Assembly: GCA_021734835.1 (NCBI GenBank)
Contig: JAIPIH010000007.1
Span: forward strand, 1-64,000
Origin: Candidatus Cloacimonadota bacterium
Lineage (GTDB): Bacteria > Cloacimonadota > Cloacimonadia > Cloacimonadales > TCS61
DNA: 64,000 bases
Reading direction: 5' to 3'
Part shown: positions 49,311 to 59,694 of the stretch, in pieces
Numbering within the stretch: the stretch's first letter is position 1
Layout: each line of letters begins with the position of its first letter
Position numbers and translations under genes: made by a program
The notes under the pieces: model-generated
Databases searched by the model: none
The model's input: only the letters and a program-made list of their open reading frames with translations
What the model was told of the DNA's origin: nothing

Positions 49311-50636
49311 TTATACAGTTCTGGTTGAGGAACTAATCTTGAATCCTGTTACTTTTACATGGGGCATACGGACGCTATGCATTCCAAATTCACCATAATT
49401 TTCCGAATAAGGAATTGTATATGCTTTATTCTCAATTTCAGAAATACCTTTAATAATATCAGAAATGTTTTCTGTAAAACGCAAGTTATTAACTACTTTA
49501 GTTATATTCCCATTTTCGATCAAGAAAGTTCCGTCTCTGGTAAGACCGGTTATAGATGTCTCCTTTCTATTAATAAAATTCATATAATGTAAACTGGAAA
49601 TATAAAGTCCTTTTTTTACCGATTTGATGATTTCTTGAAGATTCTTAGTGCCTGTTTCCATTACAAGAGCACTACCTTCAGCACCATTTTTCAGCATGTT
49701 CAATTTACGACCGTAGTAATTATCGACAAAAAAATTCTTGAAAATCCCCTGATGGATAATTGATAATTTCTTGTAAATGTGACCATCACTGTTATAATCA
49801 AAATTTATCAGTTTTTCATTCTTAGGATCATCGTAAAGCGTTATACTTTTTAAGAAAACCTTCTCATTTACTTTACCTTCAAAAAAACTTTGCTTTGAAT
49901 CTAAACTCTGAGCATGGATACTACTGCCTAAATACATAAAATATTCACCAATGCAACGTGGAGCAAGAATAACTTCATACTCTCCTGGATTCACATCAAT
50001 CACTTCATTACAGGCAATTTTGACTTTTTCAGTCAGATTTGAGATGAATTCTGTTTCCTTAAATGATTCAAAACGTTCTCCACCGTATGTTTCCAGAACG
50101 GTTACTTCATTTTTTTGATTTACAGCTTTACATTCCAAATAGATTGGAGAGCTGATCTCTCTTTTATTGATTCCGTTACTGTTAACAAAGATCAAAGTCC
50201 GATAATTGCAGATGAAAGTTCCATATATTTTAAATTTGTAGGATTCTAATGTTTTGGCAACATTCTTCAAAATCTGTATCTTTCTATCAAGATCAACTTT
50301 TTTTATATTATTGGTTTTAATCTTCTCTTCAGATTTAGTCAAATCGTCTTCAAGATCGATAAAATCAGGATCTTCCGGTAATTTATCAATTAGCGCTAAA
50401 ACACTTTCTATCTTCTCCACTAACATTTCTTTTGTTGGTCCTTTTAAAGAGAAGCTGCATGACTTTTTGCCTTTATAGATCGTTGTATATAGCGAAATTG
50501 ATGTTTTAGAAATGTTGTAATTGATCTGGCCGTGATAAAATCTTAAAAAATCAGTCTCCCATATTTTGTAACGAAAATTAAGCTTAAGCTGAGGATACAT
50601 TTCACAAATTTTCACTAAGTCTTTTTGGAATTCCAT
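49311..50636 (-). CDS. TldD/PmbA family protein (PmbA/TldE-like)
   Basis: NPGEYEVILAPRCIGEYF; LYISSLHYMNFINRKETSITGLTRDGTFLIENGNI. Confidence 0.8.
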   Translation of the reverse strand: MEFQKDLVKICEMYPQLKLNFRYKIWETDFLRFYHGQINYNISKTSISLYTTIYKGKKSCSFSLKGPTKEMLVEKIESVLALIDKLPEDPDFIDLEDDLTKSEEKIKTNNIKKVDLDRKIQILKNVAKTLESYKFKIYGTFICNYRTLIFVNSNGINKREISSPIYLECKAVNQKNEVTVLETYGGERFESFKETEFISNLTEKVKIACNEVIDVNPGEYEVILAPRCIGEYFMYLGSSIHAQSLDSKQSFFEGKVNEKVFLKSITLYDDPKNEKLINFDYNSDGHIYKKLSIIHQGIFKNFFVDNYYGRKLNMLKNGAEGSALVMETGTKNLQEIIKSVKKGLYISSLHYMNFINRKETSITGLTRDGTFLIENGNITKVVNNLRFTENISDIIKGISEIENKAYTIPYSENYGEFGMHSVRMPHVKVTGFKISSSTRTV

Positions 50637-50848
50637 TTCTCCTCCTTGTTACAATGTAAAACAAAATAAAAATCACATTTTTTTGTAAATAAAAAGATAT
50701 ACTTCTTAAAGAAATTTTTAGCTAAATTGGTTCTTTCCTGGAATGTCAGGAAGAATTTTAGCTTGACTTTATTTCCAACCACAAGATGATTTATTGGAAA
50801 TTGATAATAATTTAAAATTAAATCTAATGAGATCGGAGGAAACTCTTA

Positions 50849-51214
50849 ATGGAAAGCAAAAACAAATTTATTGAAGATAAAATAAAAGCAAAAGGAGAGA
50901 TAGAAAGGCTGGATAAAATAGGCTGGGGTCTATTTTTAATTATGCTGGGAGCTCTTTGGTTAGTTCCTGAATCTATGCTGCCGAATGGGATATTTGTCTT
51001 CGGAGTAGGCATCATCCTTCTCGGCATGAATTATATAAAATATTCAAAAGGTTACAAAGTTAACAAATTTACCGTTTTTGTAGGAATCGTTGCACTTATA
51101 GCTGGTGCTTCAGCTTTGGTGGGACAACCGATTGATATTCTGCCGCTGATTTTGATCCTTTGGGGAATAAGCATTTTATTCGGGTTCGGTAAAAAACGAC
51201 AAGATGAATTATAG
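50849..51214 (+). CDS. Hypothetical membrane protein (LiaF-like TM region)
   Basis: ~4 TM segments, C-terminal basic tail; good RBS (GGAGGAAA). Confidence 0.6.
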   Translation: MESKNKFIEDKIKAKGEIERLDKIGWGLFLIMLGALWLVPESMLPNGIFVFGVGIILLGMNYIKYSKGYKVNKFTVFVGIVALIAGASALVGQPIDILPLILILWGISILFGFGKKRQDEL

Positions 51215-51220
51215 TAAATT

Positions 51221-51772
51221 ATGAGCAAAAAAATATTAGTACCAATTGCTGACGGCAGTGAAGAATTTGAAGCTGTTGGAATTATAGATACATTAAGCAG
51301 AGTCGGTGCAGATGTTACTGTTGCATCAGTTGATAAGTTGCTGGTAACCTGTTCTTGCGGTGTAAAGATCATTGCTGACAAACTCATTCGTGAATGTGTT
51401 AATGAAGAGTACGACCTCATTGTTCTTCCCGGCGGACTACCAGGAGCTGAACATCTGCGCGATTCGGAAATTCTAACGGATCTTTTAAAAAAACAAGCCT
51501 TAGAAGGAAAGCTATATGCTGCTATCTGTGCTTCACCTGTAGTTGTTCTTCAATATCATGGTTTATTGAAGGGTAAAAAAGCTACAGTTAACCCTGCCTT
51601 ATCAGACAAATTAAAGAATAAAAATAAAGTTAATGAACGAGTTGTTGTTGATAAAAACTGTATTACCAGCAGAGCACGGGGTACGGTTATAGAATTTAGT
51701 ATCAAGCTCATCGAGCTGTTATACGATAAACAGAAAGCCGACAAGATCAAAACTGACATGCTTTTCAACTAA
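51221..51772 (+). CDS. DJ-1/PfpI family protein
   Basis: VPIADGSEEFEAVGIIDTLSRVGADVTVASV; LPGGLPGAEHLRDS; AAICASPVVVL. Confidence 0.92.
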   Translation: MSKKILVPIADGSEEFEAVGIIDTLSRVGADVTVASVDKLLVTCSCGVKIIADKLIRECVNEEYDLIVLPGGLPGAEHLRDSEILTDLLKKQALEGKLYAAICASPVVVLQYHGLLKGKKATVNPALSDKLKNKNKVNERVVVDKNCITSRARGTVIEFSIKLIELLYDKQKADKIKTDMLFN

Positions 51773-51873
51773 AACTGAAAACACAAAACTATTGACAGCA
51801 GAACCTTAGAAAAAAACATTGCGTTAGTTCAAAAAACTTAAGTTAATTTAAAATTTTAAGTAGGAGATAGATT

Positions 51874-52086
51874 ATGAAAAAAGGAATTCATCCCAAATAT
51901 GAGAAAGTTACTGTAACATGTTCTTGTGGGAATACATTCGAAACCAGATCAACAGACCCATCTATAAGTAAAGTTGATATCTGTTCAAATTGCCATCCTT
52001 TCTATACTGGAAAGCAAAGAACCAGAGCAAAGGAAGGTCGTATTGAAAAATTTAATCAAAGATATAGTCAGAAAGATAAGAAATAA
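51874..52086 (+). CDS. rpmE: 50S ribosomal protein L31
   Basis: [27 protein letters not shown]...[16 protein letters not shown]. Confidence 0.95.
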   Translation: MKKGIHPKYEKVTVTCSCGNTFETRSTDPSISKVDICSNCHPFYTGKQRTRAKEGRIEKFNQRYSQKDKK

Positions 52087-52102
52087 AAATTAGATATTAT
52101 CG

Positions 52103-52141
52103 CACCACAACTAAATTTGAGATTGTTGTGGTGTTTTTTTT
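52103..52141 (+). terminator. Rho-independent terminator after rpmE
   Basis: CACCACAAC...GTTGTGGTG 9-bp stem followed by T9. Confidence 0.88.
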
Positions 52142-52154
52142 TAAGGACAACTAA

Positions 52155-53132
52155 ATGGGAAAAAAGCAAATTGAAGTTGGTGGTCAGGCTGTTATAGAAG
52201 GTGTGATGATGCGCGGTCCTGATAATTTAGCAACAGCAATCCGCCGAAAAGATAAAACAATAGAAATAAAGAAAACGAAATTTATAAGTAAAACAAAACA
52301 AAATAAATTTTTAGGATTTCCCATTATCCGAGGATTTGCATCTCTTATTGAAATGTTGATAATTGGATTACAAACCTTAAATTTTTCTGCTTCAAGAGCA
52401 GAATTGGACTGGGAAGAAGAAAATCCTAAGAAAAACAAGAAAAAAAAATCTCAAACACGAGAAAAATTTGAAGAAATTGTAAGTTACATTTTTGCTTTTA
52501 GCTTAGCATTTCTTTTGTTTGCTTTTTTACCTTATAAAATCGCTGAATGGATGAATCTTGGAAAAGAAAACGTTTATTTTAATCTTTTTGCTGGTACTAT
52601 TCGTATTACCTTTTTTGTGCTTTATGTTTGGATAATCGGTAAGATGAAAGATGTAAAACGTCTGTTTGAATATCATGGCGCTGAGCATAAATCAGTCTTT
52701 GCATATGAAGCTGACAGTAAACTCGATTCAGACAGTGTACAACGCTTCAAAACATTTCATCCGCGTTGCGGAACAAGTTTTATTTTCTTCGTTCTGTTAA
52801 TATCGATTCTGATTTTTTCCTTAATTGATACGATGGTTACAAGGTTTATACTTAGCGGAAATGCTCCCAGTATCTTTCTCAGGCTGGGTTATCATTTTCT
52901 ATTGATCCCTTTCATTTCCGGTATATCTTATGAAGTACTTAAACTTTCCGGCCGAAATAGCGAACATCCTTTAGTGAAATTAATGACAGCACCGGGACTT
53001 GCACTCCAACGAATCACAACACAACCACCTGATGATGAGCAAATAGAAGTTGCAGTTATTGCCATGAAATGCGCCTTAAATTTGGATGTTTCTGATTATA
53101 AAAACCTTAAATTTATTAAAGCTAAAAAGTAA
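52155..53132 (+). CDS. DUF1385 (YqhQ-like) membrane protein
   Basis: VGGQAVIEGVMMRGP; YHGAEHKSVFAYE; FHPRCGTSFIFF. Confidence 0.9.
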   Translation: MGKKQIEVGGQAVIEGVMMRGPDNLATAIRRKDKTIEIKKTKFISKTKQNKFLGFPIIRGFASLIEMLIIGLQTLNFSASRAELDWEEENPKKNKKKKSQTREKFEEIVSYIFAFSLAFLLFAFLPYKIAEWMNLGKENVYFNLFAGTIRITFFVLYVWIIGKMKDVKRLFEYHGAEHKSVFAYEADSKLDSDSVQRFKTFHPRCGTSFIFFVLLISILIFSLIDTMVTRFILSGNAPSIFLRLGYHFLLIPFISGISYEVLKLSGRNSEHPLVKLMTAPGLALQRITTQPPDDEQIEVAVIAMKCALNLDVSDYKNLKFIKAKK

Positions 53133-53146
53133 GGATAAATTATTCC

Positions 53147-54217
53147 ATGCAGATACCCGAAGAAAAAATAGTTTCACTCAGTGAAGAATACCAGGAATTA
53201 AAGAAGGATATTTATGATCCTGCTAAAATGTCTGATCAAAGGTATTATAGCAAGATCTCACGAAGGTTTAAAGAACTTCAGGAAGTATTGGATCTCTATA
53301 AATCAATCAAGGATTTGGAATCTACAATAAAAGAAAATAATGAAATTATTGATTCCACTCAGGATAAAGAATTGATTGTATTAGCTGAAGAAGAATCTAT
53401 CGATATTCAAAATAGCTTCGATAAAAAAATTACTGAATTGAGAGAACTTCTTATCCCAAAAGACCCGAATGATGAAAAGGATGCTATTGTTGAGATCAGA
53501 GCGGGTACAGGCGGAGATGAGGCAGCCTTATTCGTTGCCGATCTTTTCAGGATGTATAATTATTTTGCTGATAAAAAGAATTGGGAGATGTCCATTCTAT
53601 CTTCAAATCCTACTGGAGTTGGTGGATTCAAAGAGATCATTTTTTCCTTAGCCGGAGATCAGGTTTACGGAACAATGAGATTCGAAAGTGGTGTACATCG
53701 AGTACAAAGAGTTCCGGAAACTGAATCACAGGGTCGAGTACATACCTCAGCGATTTCCGTTGCAGTTCTTCCGGAAGTTGACGAGATAGATATTGAAATT
53801 AATCCCGCTGATCTGAAAATAGACGTTTACAGATCTTCCGGACACGGCGGTCAGAGTGTGAATACCACCGACTCTGCTGTACGAATTACACATGAACCAA
53901 CCGGACTTGTTGTTACTTGTCAAGATGAGAAATCTCAACTAAAAAATAAAAATAAAGCATTTAAAGTTCTCAGATCCCGATTATACGATATGGAGTTAGC
54001 AAAGCATGAAGCTGAAATATCTGCTGAACGAAAATCACAAGTAGGATCAGGGGATCGGAGCGCCAAGATCAGAACTTATAATTTTCCGCAATCAAGAGTT
54101 ACAGACCATAGAATAAATTTGACATCATTTAAATTAAATGATATATTACTCGGTGAATTGGATGAATTTATTAATGCACTTAAATTGGCTTATAGGAATG
54201 AAAAAGTAGAAAATTAA
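53147..54217 (+). CDS. prfA: Peptide chain release factor 1
   Basis: IRAGTGGDEAALF; SSGHGGQSVNTTDSAVRITH (GGQ). Confidence 0.96.
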   Translation: MQIPEEKIVSLSEEYQELKKDIYDPAKMSDQRYYSKISRRFKELQEVLDLYKSIKDLESTIKENNEIIDSTQDKELIVLAEEESIDIQNSFDKKITELRELLIPKDPNDEKDAIVEIRAGTGGDEAALFVADLFRMYNYFADKKNWEMSILSSNPTGVGGFKEIIFSLAGDQVYGTMRFESGVHRVQRVPETESQGRVHTSAISVAVLPEVDEIDIEINPADLKIDVYRSSGHGGQSVNTTDSAVRITHEPTGLVVTCQDEKSQLKNKNKAFKVLRSRLYDMELAKHEAEISAERKSQVGSGDRSAKIRTYNFPQSRVTDHRINLTSFKLNDILLGELDEFINALKLAYRNEKVEN

Positions 54218-54219
54218 GA

Positions 54220-55500
54220 ATGTGGATTATATCGGTTTTAATTATTGCAATATTTTTTATTTTAGCCGGATTCTTCTCCGGGATAGAAACCGGATTAATA
54301 TCTATTGACCGATTCCGATTAGAGCAGGAAGCAAAAACAGATAAAAGAAAAAATCAAATTTTGAAGTTTCTGGAAAAACCTGATCTTATTTTTGGTACAA
54401 CTCTATTCGGAACAAATATTTCTATTGTTATAGTTTCGTCACTTTCAATATTTCTGTTTAATACACTTAAGAAAACTTCCGAAGTCCGCTTTTCGGAACA
54501 TACTGTAACGCTTATCATTGCAGGATTTTTACTAATTTTTGCAGAGATAATACCAAAAGCTCTTTATCGCGATTTTCCGAATAAATTTGTTTCCAGAAGC
54601 TTTCCATTACTCAAATTCTTCAGTCTTCTATTCACACCTTTTATTAAATTTTCCGCCTTGATCAATAATCTGGGAGTTAAAATATTTAATCTTCCTGATC
54701 AGGCGAACTATAATTTCATCACACGTGAAGAACTTTCTTTTATGCTGTCAGCTGCAAAAGATGATGGAATGCTGCATGAAGATCAGATGGATATGTTGGA
54801 AGAAGCTCTTGAGTTCTCTGAACTCGATGCTGAAAATGTTATGGTACATCGAACAGATATCGTAGCTTTCTCTTTGGATACTTCTATTCCGGAAGTTATT
54901 GCTGTGGCCAAGGAAAAAGGTTTTACAAGATTTCCCGTGTTTGAGAACGATCTGGATAATATTAAAGGGATCCTCATAATATATGATCTTTTACAGCAAA
55001 AGGACATTTCTGAACTTTCCGTTGCCGATTTCTTACGGGATGCCTTCTTCGCTCCAGAAACTATGGATGTTAACAAATTACTTCCTGAAATGCAAAAAGA
55101 GAAAGTCAGCATGGCAATAATAGTAGATTCTTATGGTGGAACTTCCGGAGTGATTACTATTGAAGATATATTGGAAGAAATTGTTGGTGAGATTGAAGAT
55201 GAATATGATACCACAACAAAAGAAATTAACAAAATTTCGGAAGGATTGTTCCGAGTACAAAGTTATGCTGAAATTGATTTCTTAAATGACGAATATGAAA
55301 TGAATTTACCTGTTGGAGATTATGAAACAATAGCAGGAATGATCATTAATAATTTGGAAAAAATACCAAAAGTTAATACTGAACTGAAAATTGGAAGTTG
55401 GGATATTAAGATCATTCAAGCTACCGATAACAGGATAATCTCAGTAGAAATGAAAAGGCGTGTTAAAACTGATAGCAGAGAAAAGACTGAAATCAAATAG
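54220..55500 (+). CDS. CNNM/HlyC-CorC family protein with CBS domains
   Basis: N-terminal DUF21-like TM region; DAENVMVHRTDIVAFSLDTSIPEVI; IVDSYGGTSGVITIEDILEEIVGEIEDEYD. Confidence 0.92.
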   Translation: MWIISVLIIAIFFILAGFFSGIETGLISIDRFRLEQEAKTDKRKNQILKFLEKPDLIFGTTLFGTNISIVIVSSLSIFLFNTLKKTSEVRFSEHTVTLIIAGFLLIFAEIIPKALYRDFPNKFVSRSFPLLKFFSLLFTPFIKFSALINNLGVKIFNLPDQANYNFITREELSFMLSAAKDDGMLHEDQMDMLEEALEFSELDAENVMVHRTDIVAFSLDTSIPEVIAVAKEKGFTRFPVFENDLDNIKGILIIYDLLQQKDISELSVADFLRDAFFAPETMDVNKLLPEMQKEKVSMAIIVDSYGGTSGVITIEDILEEIVGEIEDEYDTTTKEINKISEGLFRVQSYAEIDFLNDEYEMNLPVGDYETIAGMIINNLEKIPKVNTELKIGSWDIKIIQATDNRIISVEMKRRVKTDSREKTEIK

Positions 55501-55654
55501 TTGAAAATACGATTATTATTACATATCATCTTTCCTTTCCATAATGTAGCAAACCCAAACTTTTTTTTAAAAATATTTGACTTTAATGTGACTTGTTTAT
55601 AGCAGTCACAAGTAATTTGGTTCTGATTATTAATTTTAGAATTGGAGAAATGGT

Positions 55655-56053
55655 ATGGAAAAAATTCTTATAATATCGGATTTGATCAATCAAGATTTTA
55701 TCATTGATATCAAAAGCAATAATAAAGAAGACGCTCTCAATGAGCTTCTCGATGTGATGTGTACAAACCAGAAAATAACTGATCCAAAAATATTCCGGAA
55801 AGAAATATGTAAGCGGGAAAACTCATGAGCACAGGTATTGGTTACGAGAAGCCATTCCTCACACTAGGCACATGACAGTAAAGGATTTTGTGATTGCTCT
55901 CGGCAGGAAAAAAGTGGGGCTTGAATATGCATCTATTGATGACAAAAAAGTGAAATTGATTTTATGTTGGAAGAACTCAAGAATAGTAGTATTGTCTTCA
56001 TAGGAAATGAAATCGGCCGGATAGTGCTAATACCGGTAGAAAATCAGTATTGA
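55655..56053 (+). pseudogene. Frameshifted PTS EIIA-Ntr (PtsN)-like pseudogene
   Basis: Frame 1: MEKILIISDLINQDFIIDIKSNNKEDALNELLDVMCTNQKITDPKIFRKEICKREN; then MSTGIGY in another frame; then AIPHTRHMTVKDFVIALGRKKVGLEYASIDDKKVKLIL in a third frame. Confidence 0.85.
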
Positions 56054-56167
56054 CGATAAATGTTATAATTCTCATATTGGGAAAACATTATGAGATATTA
56101 TTAAAATAAGTCGGGGATTCGAAAACAAAATAATGAATTTATTAAAAAAATAAATCGGAGGACTTTG

Positions 56168-57832
56168 ATGAGAATCATTGAATGTGTACCAAATTTCAGT
56201 CAAGGCCGTGATCAAAAAGTTCTGGATGAAATTTCCCAAACGATCAGGGCTGTAAAAGGAGTAACTTTATTGGATATAGATCCCGGTGCTGACACTAACA
56301 GAACTGTTGTTACAATAGTTGGAGAGCCTGAACCTGTGATGGAAGCCGCTTTTCAAGCTATTAAAAAAGCATCTGAATTGATCGATATGAGTAAACATCA
56401 CGGAGCTCACCCTCGCATGGGTGCAACTGATGTTTGCCCCTTTGTTCCGGTGAGTAATGTGACAATGTCAGAATGTGTTGAATTTGCAAAAAAGGTCGGA
56501 AAACGAGTCGGTGATGAACTCGGTATTCCTGTTTATTTGTATGAATATGCTGCCAGTAAACCGGAATGGAAAAACCTTGCCAACGTACGTAAAGGAGAAT
56601 ATGAAGCACTCCCGAAAAAGATGAAAGACCCTGATTGGAAGCCGGATTACGGTCCTCATGAGTTTAATGCAAAATCAGGTGCAACCGCAATTTCTGCCAG
56701 GGAATTTTTGATTGCTTATAACATCAATTTAAACACGAGAGATAAAAAGAAAGCTCATGACCTTGCCCTTACAATTCGTGAAAAAGGTCGCTGGCTAAGA
56801 AATGATGACAATAAAATTGTGAAAGATGAGAATGGGAAAAAAATTCGTCAGAATGGATTATTCAAAAATTGTAAGGCTATCGGTTGGTATATTGATGAAT
56901 ACAAACGTGCACAAATAAGTATGAATTTAACAAATTACAATGTATCACCACCACACCAAGTTCTGGATAAAGTCAGAGAACTTGCCTGGGAAAAAGGAAT
57001 TCAGGTTACAGGAAGTGAATTAGTCGGTCTGCTGCCTAAGGATGCTATTCTTAATGCAGGTAAATATTATTTGGAAAAATTGGGTGAGAGTGCCGGAATA
57101 CCAGAAAAAATTATTATTGAAACTGCTGTTCAATCAATGGGATTGGATGAATTATCTCCCTTTGTACTCAAAGAAAAGATCATTGAATATGCCATAGAAT
57201 CAGAAGACAAATTAGTTAATCTGACATTGGGAGAATTTTGTGATGAGCTTTCTACTGATTCCCCAGCACCAGGCGGAGGAAGTGTAGCGGCACTTTGCTC
57301 TGCAATATCCGGCTCACTTACTGCTATGGTCTCAAATTTAACATTTGGTAAAAAAGGGTATAAAAAGGTATGGGCAGAAACAGCAGAACTAGCAAAATTG
57401 GGACAGAATATTAAGGAACGTTCTCTGGCAGCAATAGACAATGATACATTAGCTTTTTATGAAATGATGGATGCAGCCAGACTACCTAAAAAAACAGAAG
57501 AAGATAAAAAAATTAGAGAACAAGCTATTCAGGAAGCTACAAAAAAAGCTATTTTAGTGCCGTTTGAAACTATAGAAATTGCTTCTGAAGCAGTTGAACT
57601 TGCTGAGAAAATTTCTAAGATCGGAAATAAAAGTGCTTTATCGGATGCTGGAGTTGCGGCAATAACCGCAAACGCAGCCGCCAAGGGCGCTTATCTAAAT
57701 GTTAAAATAAATATGAGCGCTATTAAAGATGAGAAATTCAAATCTGAAATTAGCAATGGTTCTGACGCACTGATCAACAAGATAGATGAGCTAGCCCTAA
57801 AAATAGAAAAGCAAATCAAAGAAAATATTTAA
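56168..57832 (+). CDS. ftcD: Glutamate formimidoyltransferase / formimidoyltetrahydrofolate cyclodeaminase fusion
   Basis: IIECVPNFSQGRDQKVLDEI; HHGAHPRMGATDVCPFVPV; DELSTDSPAPGGGSVAALCSAISGSL; ATG at 56168 with CGGAGGA RBS. Confidence 0.93.
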   Translation: MRIIECVPNFSQGRDQKVLDEISQTIRAVKGVTLLDIDPGADTNRTVVTIVGEPEPVMEAAFQAIKKASELIDMSKHHGAHPRMGATDVCPFVPVSNVTMSECVEFAKKVGKRVGDELGIPVYLYEYAASKPEWKNLANVRKGEYEALPKKMKDPDWKPDYGPHEFNAKSGATAISAREFLIAYNINLNTRDKKKAHDLALTIREKGRWLRNDDNKIVKDENGKKIRQNGLFKNCKAIGWYIDEYKRAQISMNLTNYNVSPPHQVLDKVRELAWEKGIQVTGSELVGLLPKDAILNAGKYYLEKLGESAGIPEKIIIETAVQSMGLDELSPFVLKEKIIEYAIESEDKLVNLTLGEFCDELSTDSPAPGGGSVAALCSAISGSLTAMVSNLTFGKKGYKKVWAETAELAKLGQNIKERSLAAIDNDTLAFYEMMDAARLPKKTEEDKKIREQAIQEATKKAILVPFETIEIASEAVELAEKISKIGNKSALSDAGVAAITANAAAKGAYLNVKINMSAIKDEKFKSEISNGSDALINKIDELALKIEKQIKENI

Positions 57833-57877
57833 GGATATTTAATATTATTTTAAGTTTAGAATATTGATTGTCTGGAA

Positions 57878-58426
57878 ATGGAGGAGTTCCCTTTGCTTGA
57901 TAAAATTAACTCCCTTATTGGATCTGAATATAAAATGCATCCTAAGTCACAGTTAGTAGATTATTATAAATTATTTTTTCAGGGAACCTTTGGCCCCGGC
58001 CATATTATTAAAAACCTTTCTTCTGCTAAAGAATTTTTATTGAATGAATTGAAAAATGCGTCAACATTCGAAGCAGAAGAATCTCAGAATATCAGTTTCA
58101 TTAATAAATTTTATCGGGTCAATATCAATGTGATAAATAAGGGATTGTTAACTTTTGAAGATTTTTTTACTGCTTTTATTAACAGTGCTGAATTGGCAAA
58201 TGAGCCTACTTACGAGAAATGGATAGAATATTGGAATCTCATTGAAAAACAAATTAGCAAAACGGATTTGCCCATGACGAATTTAGATGTGCAATCCGCT
58301 GCTTTGTGGAAGCTGATTAAAATGAAACAAAATTTAAGTCATAGTGATATTTACAGAAAAGAATATGATCCTCATTATCGGTTAATACAAGTTGAGATCT
58401 ATGACAAAATTAAATTGCAGCCATGA
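57878..58426 (+). CDS. Hypothetical protein
   Basis: 182-aa ORF; a TTG start at 57893 with GGAGGAG upstream is an alternative start. Confidence 0.6.
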   Translation: MEEFPLLDKINSLIGSEYKMHPKSQLVDYYKLFFQGTFGPGHIIKNLSSAKEFLLNELKNASTFEAEESQNISFINKFYRVNINVINKGLLTFEDFFTAFINSAELANEPTYEKWIEYWNLIEKQISKTDLPMTNLDVQSAALWKLIKMKQNLSHSDIYRKEYDPHYRLIQVEIYDKIKLQP

Positions 58427-58478
58427 ATGATCAAAGATGTGATTAAAAAAATAGCTAACGTCTAATCTAGAGGAGAAT

Positions 58479-59618
58479 ATGTTTGAATATCAACAGCATG
58501 GTAAATTTTTTGCACAAATTGCCGGGTCAATGGAGGATATAGGTGCGTTAGAATTAAAAGAGTTTGGTGCTAAACAGGTGAATCCTGTTTATCGAGGCAT
58601 CCATTTTAAAACTGATCTCGCTCACCTTTATCGTATTAATTATCAAAGTAAATTCAGCAGTAGAATTTTAGCCCCTTTGATCACTTTTGATTGTCATAGC
58701 ACCAAATATCTTTATAATACTGCCATTAAGATGGCTTGGGATGAAATTTTGACAATTGATAAAACTTTTGCTATTTATTCAAATGTTTCCAACAGTAAAA
58801 TAACCCATTCCCAATATGCAACTCTTGTCTTAAAAGACTCAATTATTGACTTCTTCAGAGAAAAATACTCACAGCGACCCAGCATAGACACAGACTCTCC
58901 GGATGTAGTTTTCAATCTTTTTATCGATAAAAATCGTGCTACTATCAGCCTTGATACTTCCGGTAAACCATTACACAAACGCGGTTATAGAAATAGTAAG
59001 GGCTCTGCTCCAATGCAGGAGACTTTAGCTGCAGCTATTGTGGAACTTTCCGGTTGGAAAGGTGATAAAAAGCTCTATGATCCAATGTGTGGAAGTGGAA
59101 CTCTGCTTTGTGAAGCTGCTCTAAAATATTGCAGAGTACCTTCCGGTTTTAAAAGGGGATTTTGGGGATTTGAAAATTTACCGGATTTTAATAGAGAAGA
59201 CTGGTATAAAATAAAAGAGAACAGTAAAAAAAATATCAGGGAACTGCCATCCGATTTGATCTTCGGTAGTGACATAAGTTATCATGCTATTGAGGATTCA
59301 AAATTAAATTGTGCATCACTCCCATTTGCCAAAAATATTGATCTGAAACAAGTTGATTTACGTTATTTACCTGAAATAAAAAACTCCATTGTAATTTCTA
59401 ATCCGCCTTACGGTATGAGATTAGGTTCAAAGGCGACAACTTCAGCGCTTTATAAAAATCTTGGAGATTTCCTGAAGCAAAAATGTAAAGGAAGTACCGC
59501 CTATATTTACGTCGGCGATCGGGACCTGATACCGGATATCGGTCTTAAACCGGCATTTAAAAGACCTTTAAAAAATGGAAATATTGATGGTAGATTACTG
59601 AAAATTGAGATCTACTGA
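58479..59618 (+). CDS. THUMP-type rRNA methyltransferase (RlmL/YcbY N-terminal-like)
   Basis: LDTSGKPLHKRGYR; DPMCGSGTLLCEAAL; NPPYGMRLG. Confidence 0.92.
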   Translation: MFEYQQHGKFFAQIAGSMEDIGALELKEFGAKQVNPVYRGIHFKTDLAHLYRINYQSKFSSRILAPLITFDCHSTKYLYNTAIKMAWDEILTIDKTFAIYSNVSNSKITHSQYATLVLKDSIIDFFREKYSQRPSIDTDSPDVVFNLFIDKNRATISLDTSGKPLHKRGYRNSKGSAPMQETLAAAIVELSGWKGDKKLYDPMCGSGTLLCEAALKYCRVPSGFKRGFWGFENLPDFNREDWYKIKENSKKNIRELPSDLIFGSDISYHAIEDSKLNCASLPFAKNIDLKQVDLRYLPEIKNSIVISNPPYGMRLGSKATTSALYKNLGDFLKQKCKGSTAYIYVGDRDLIPDIGLKPAFKRPLKNGNIDGRLLKIEIY

Positions 59619-59694
59619 AGTATCAATAAATGCAAATTCCTTGACGTAAATTATTTTCAACAAATTTTCATTAAAGATTTTTTTTGGAGGTATT

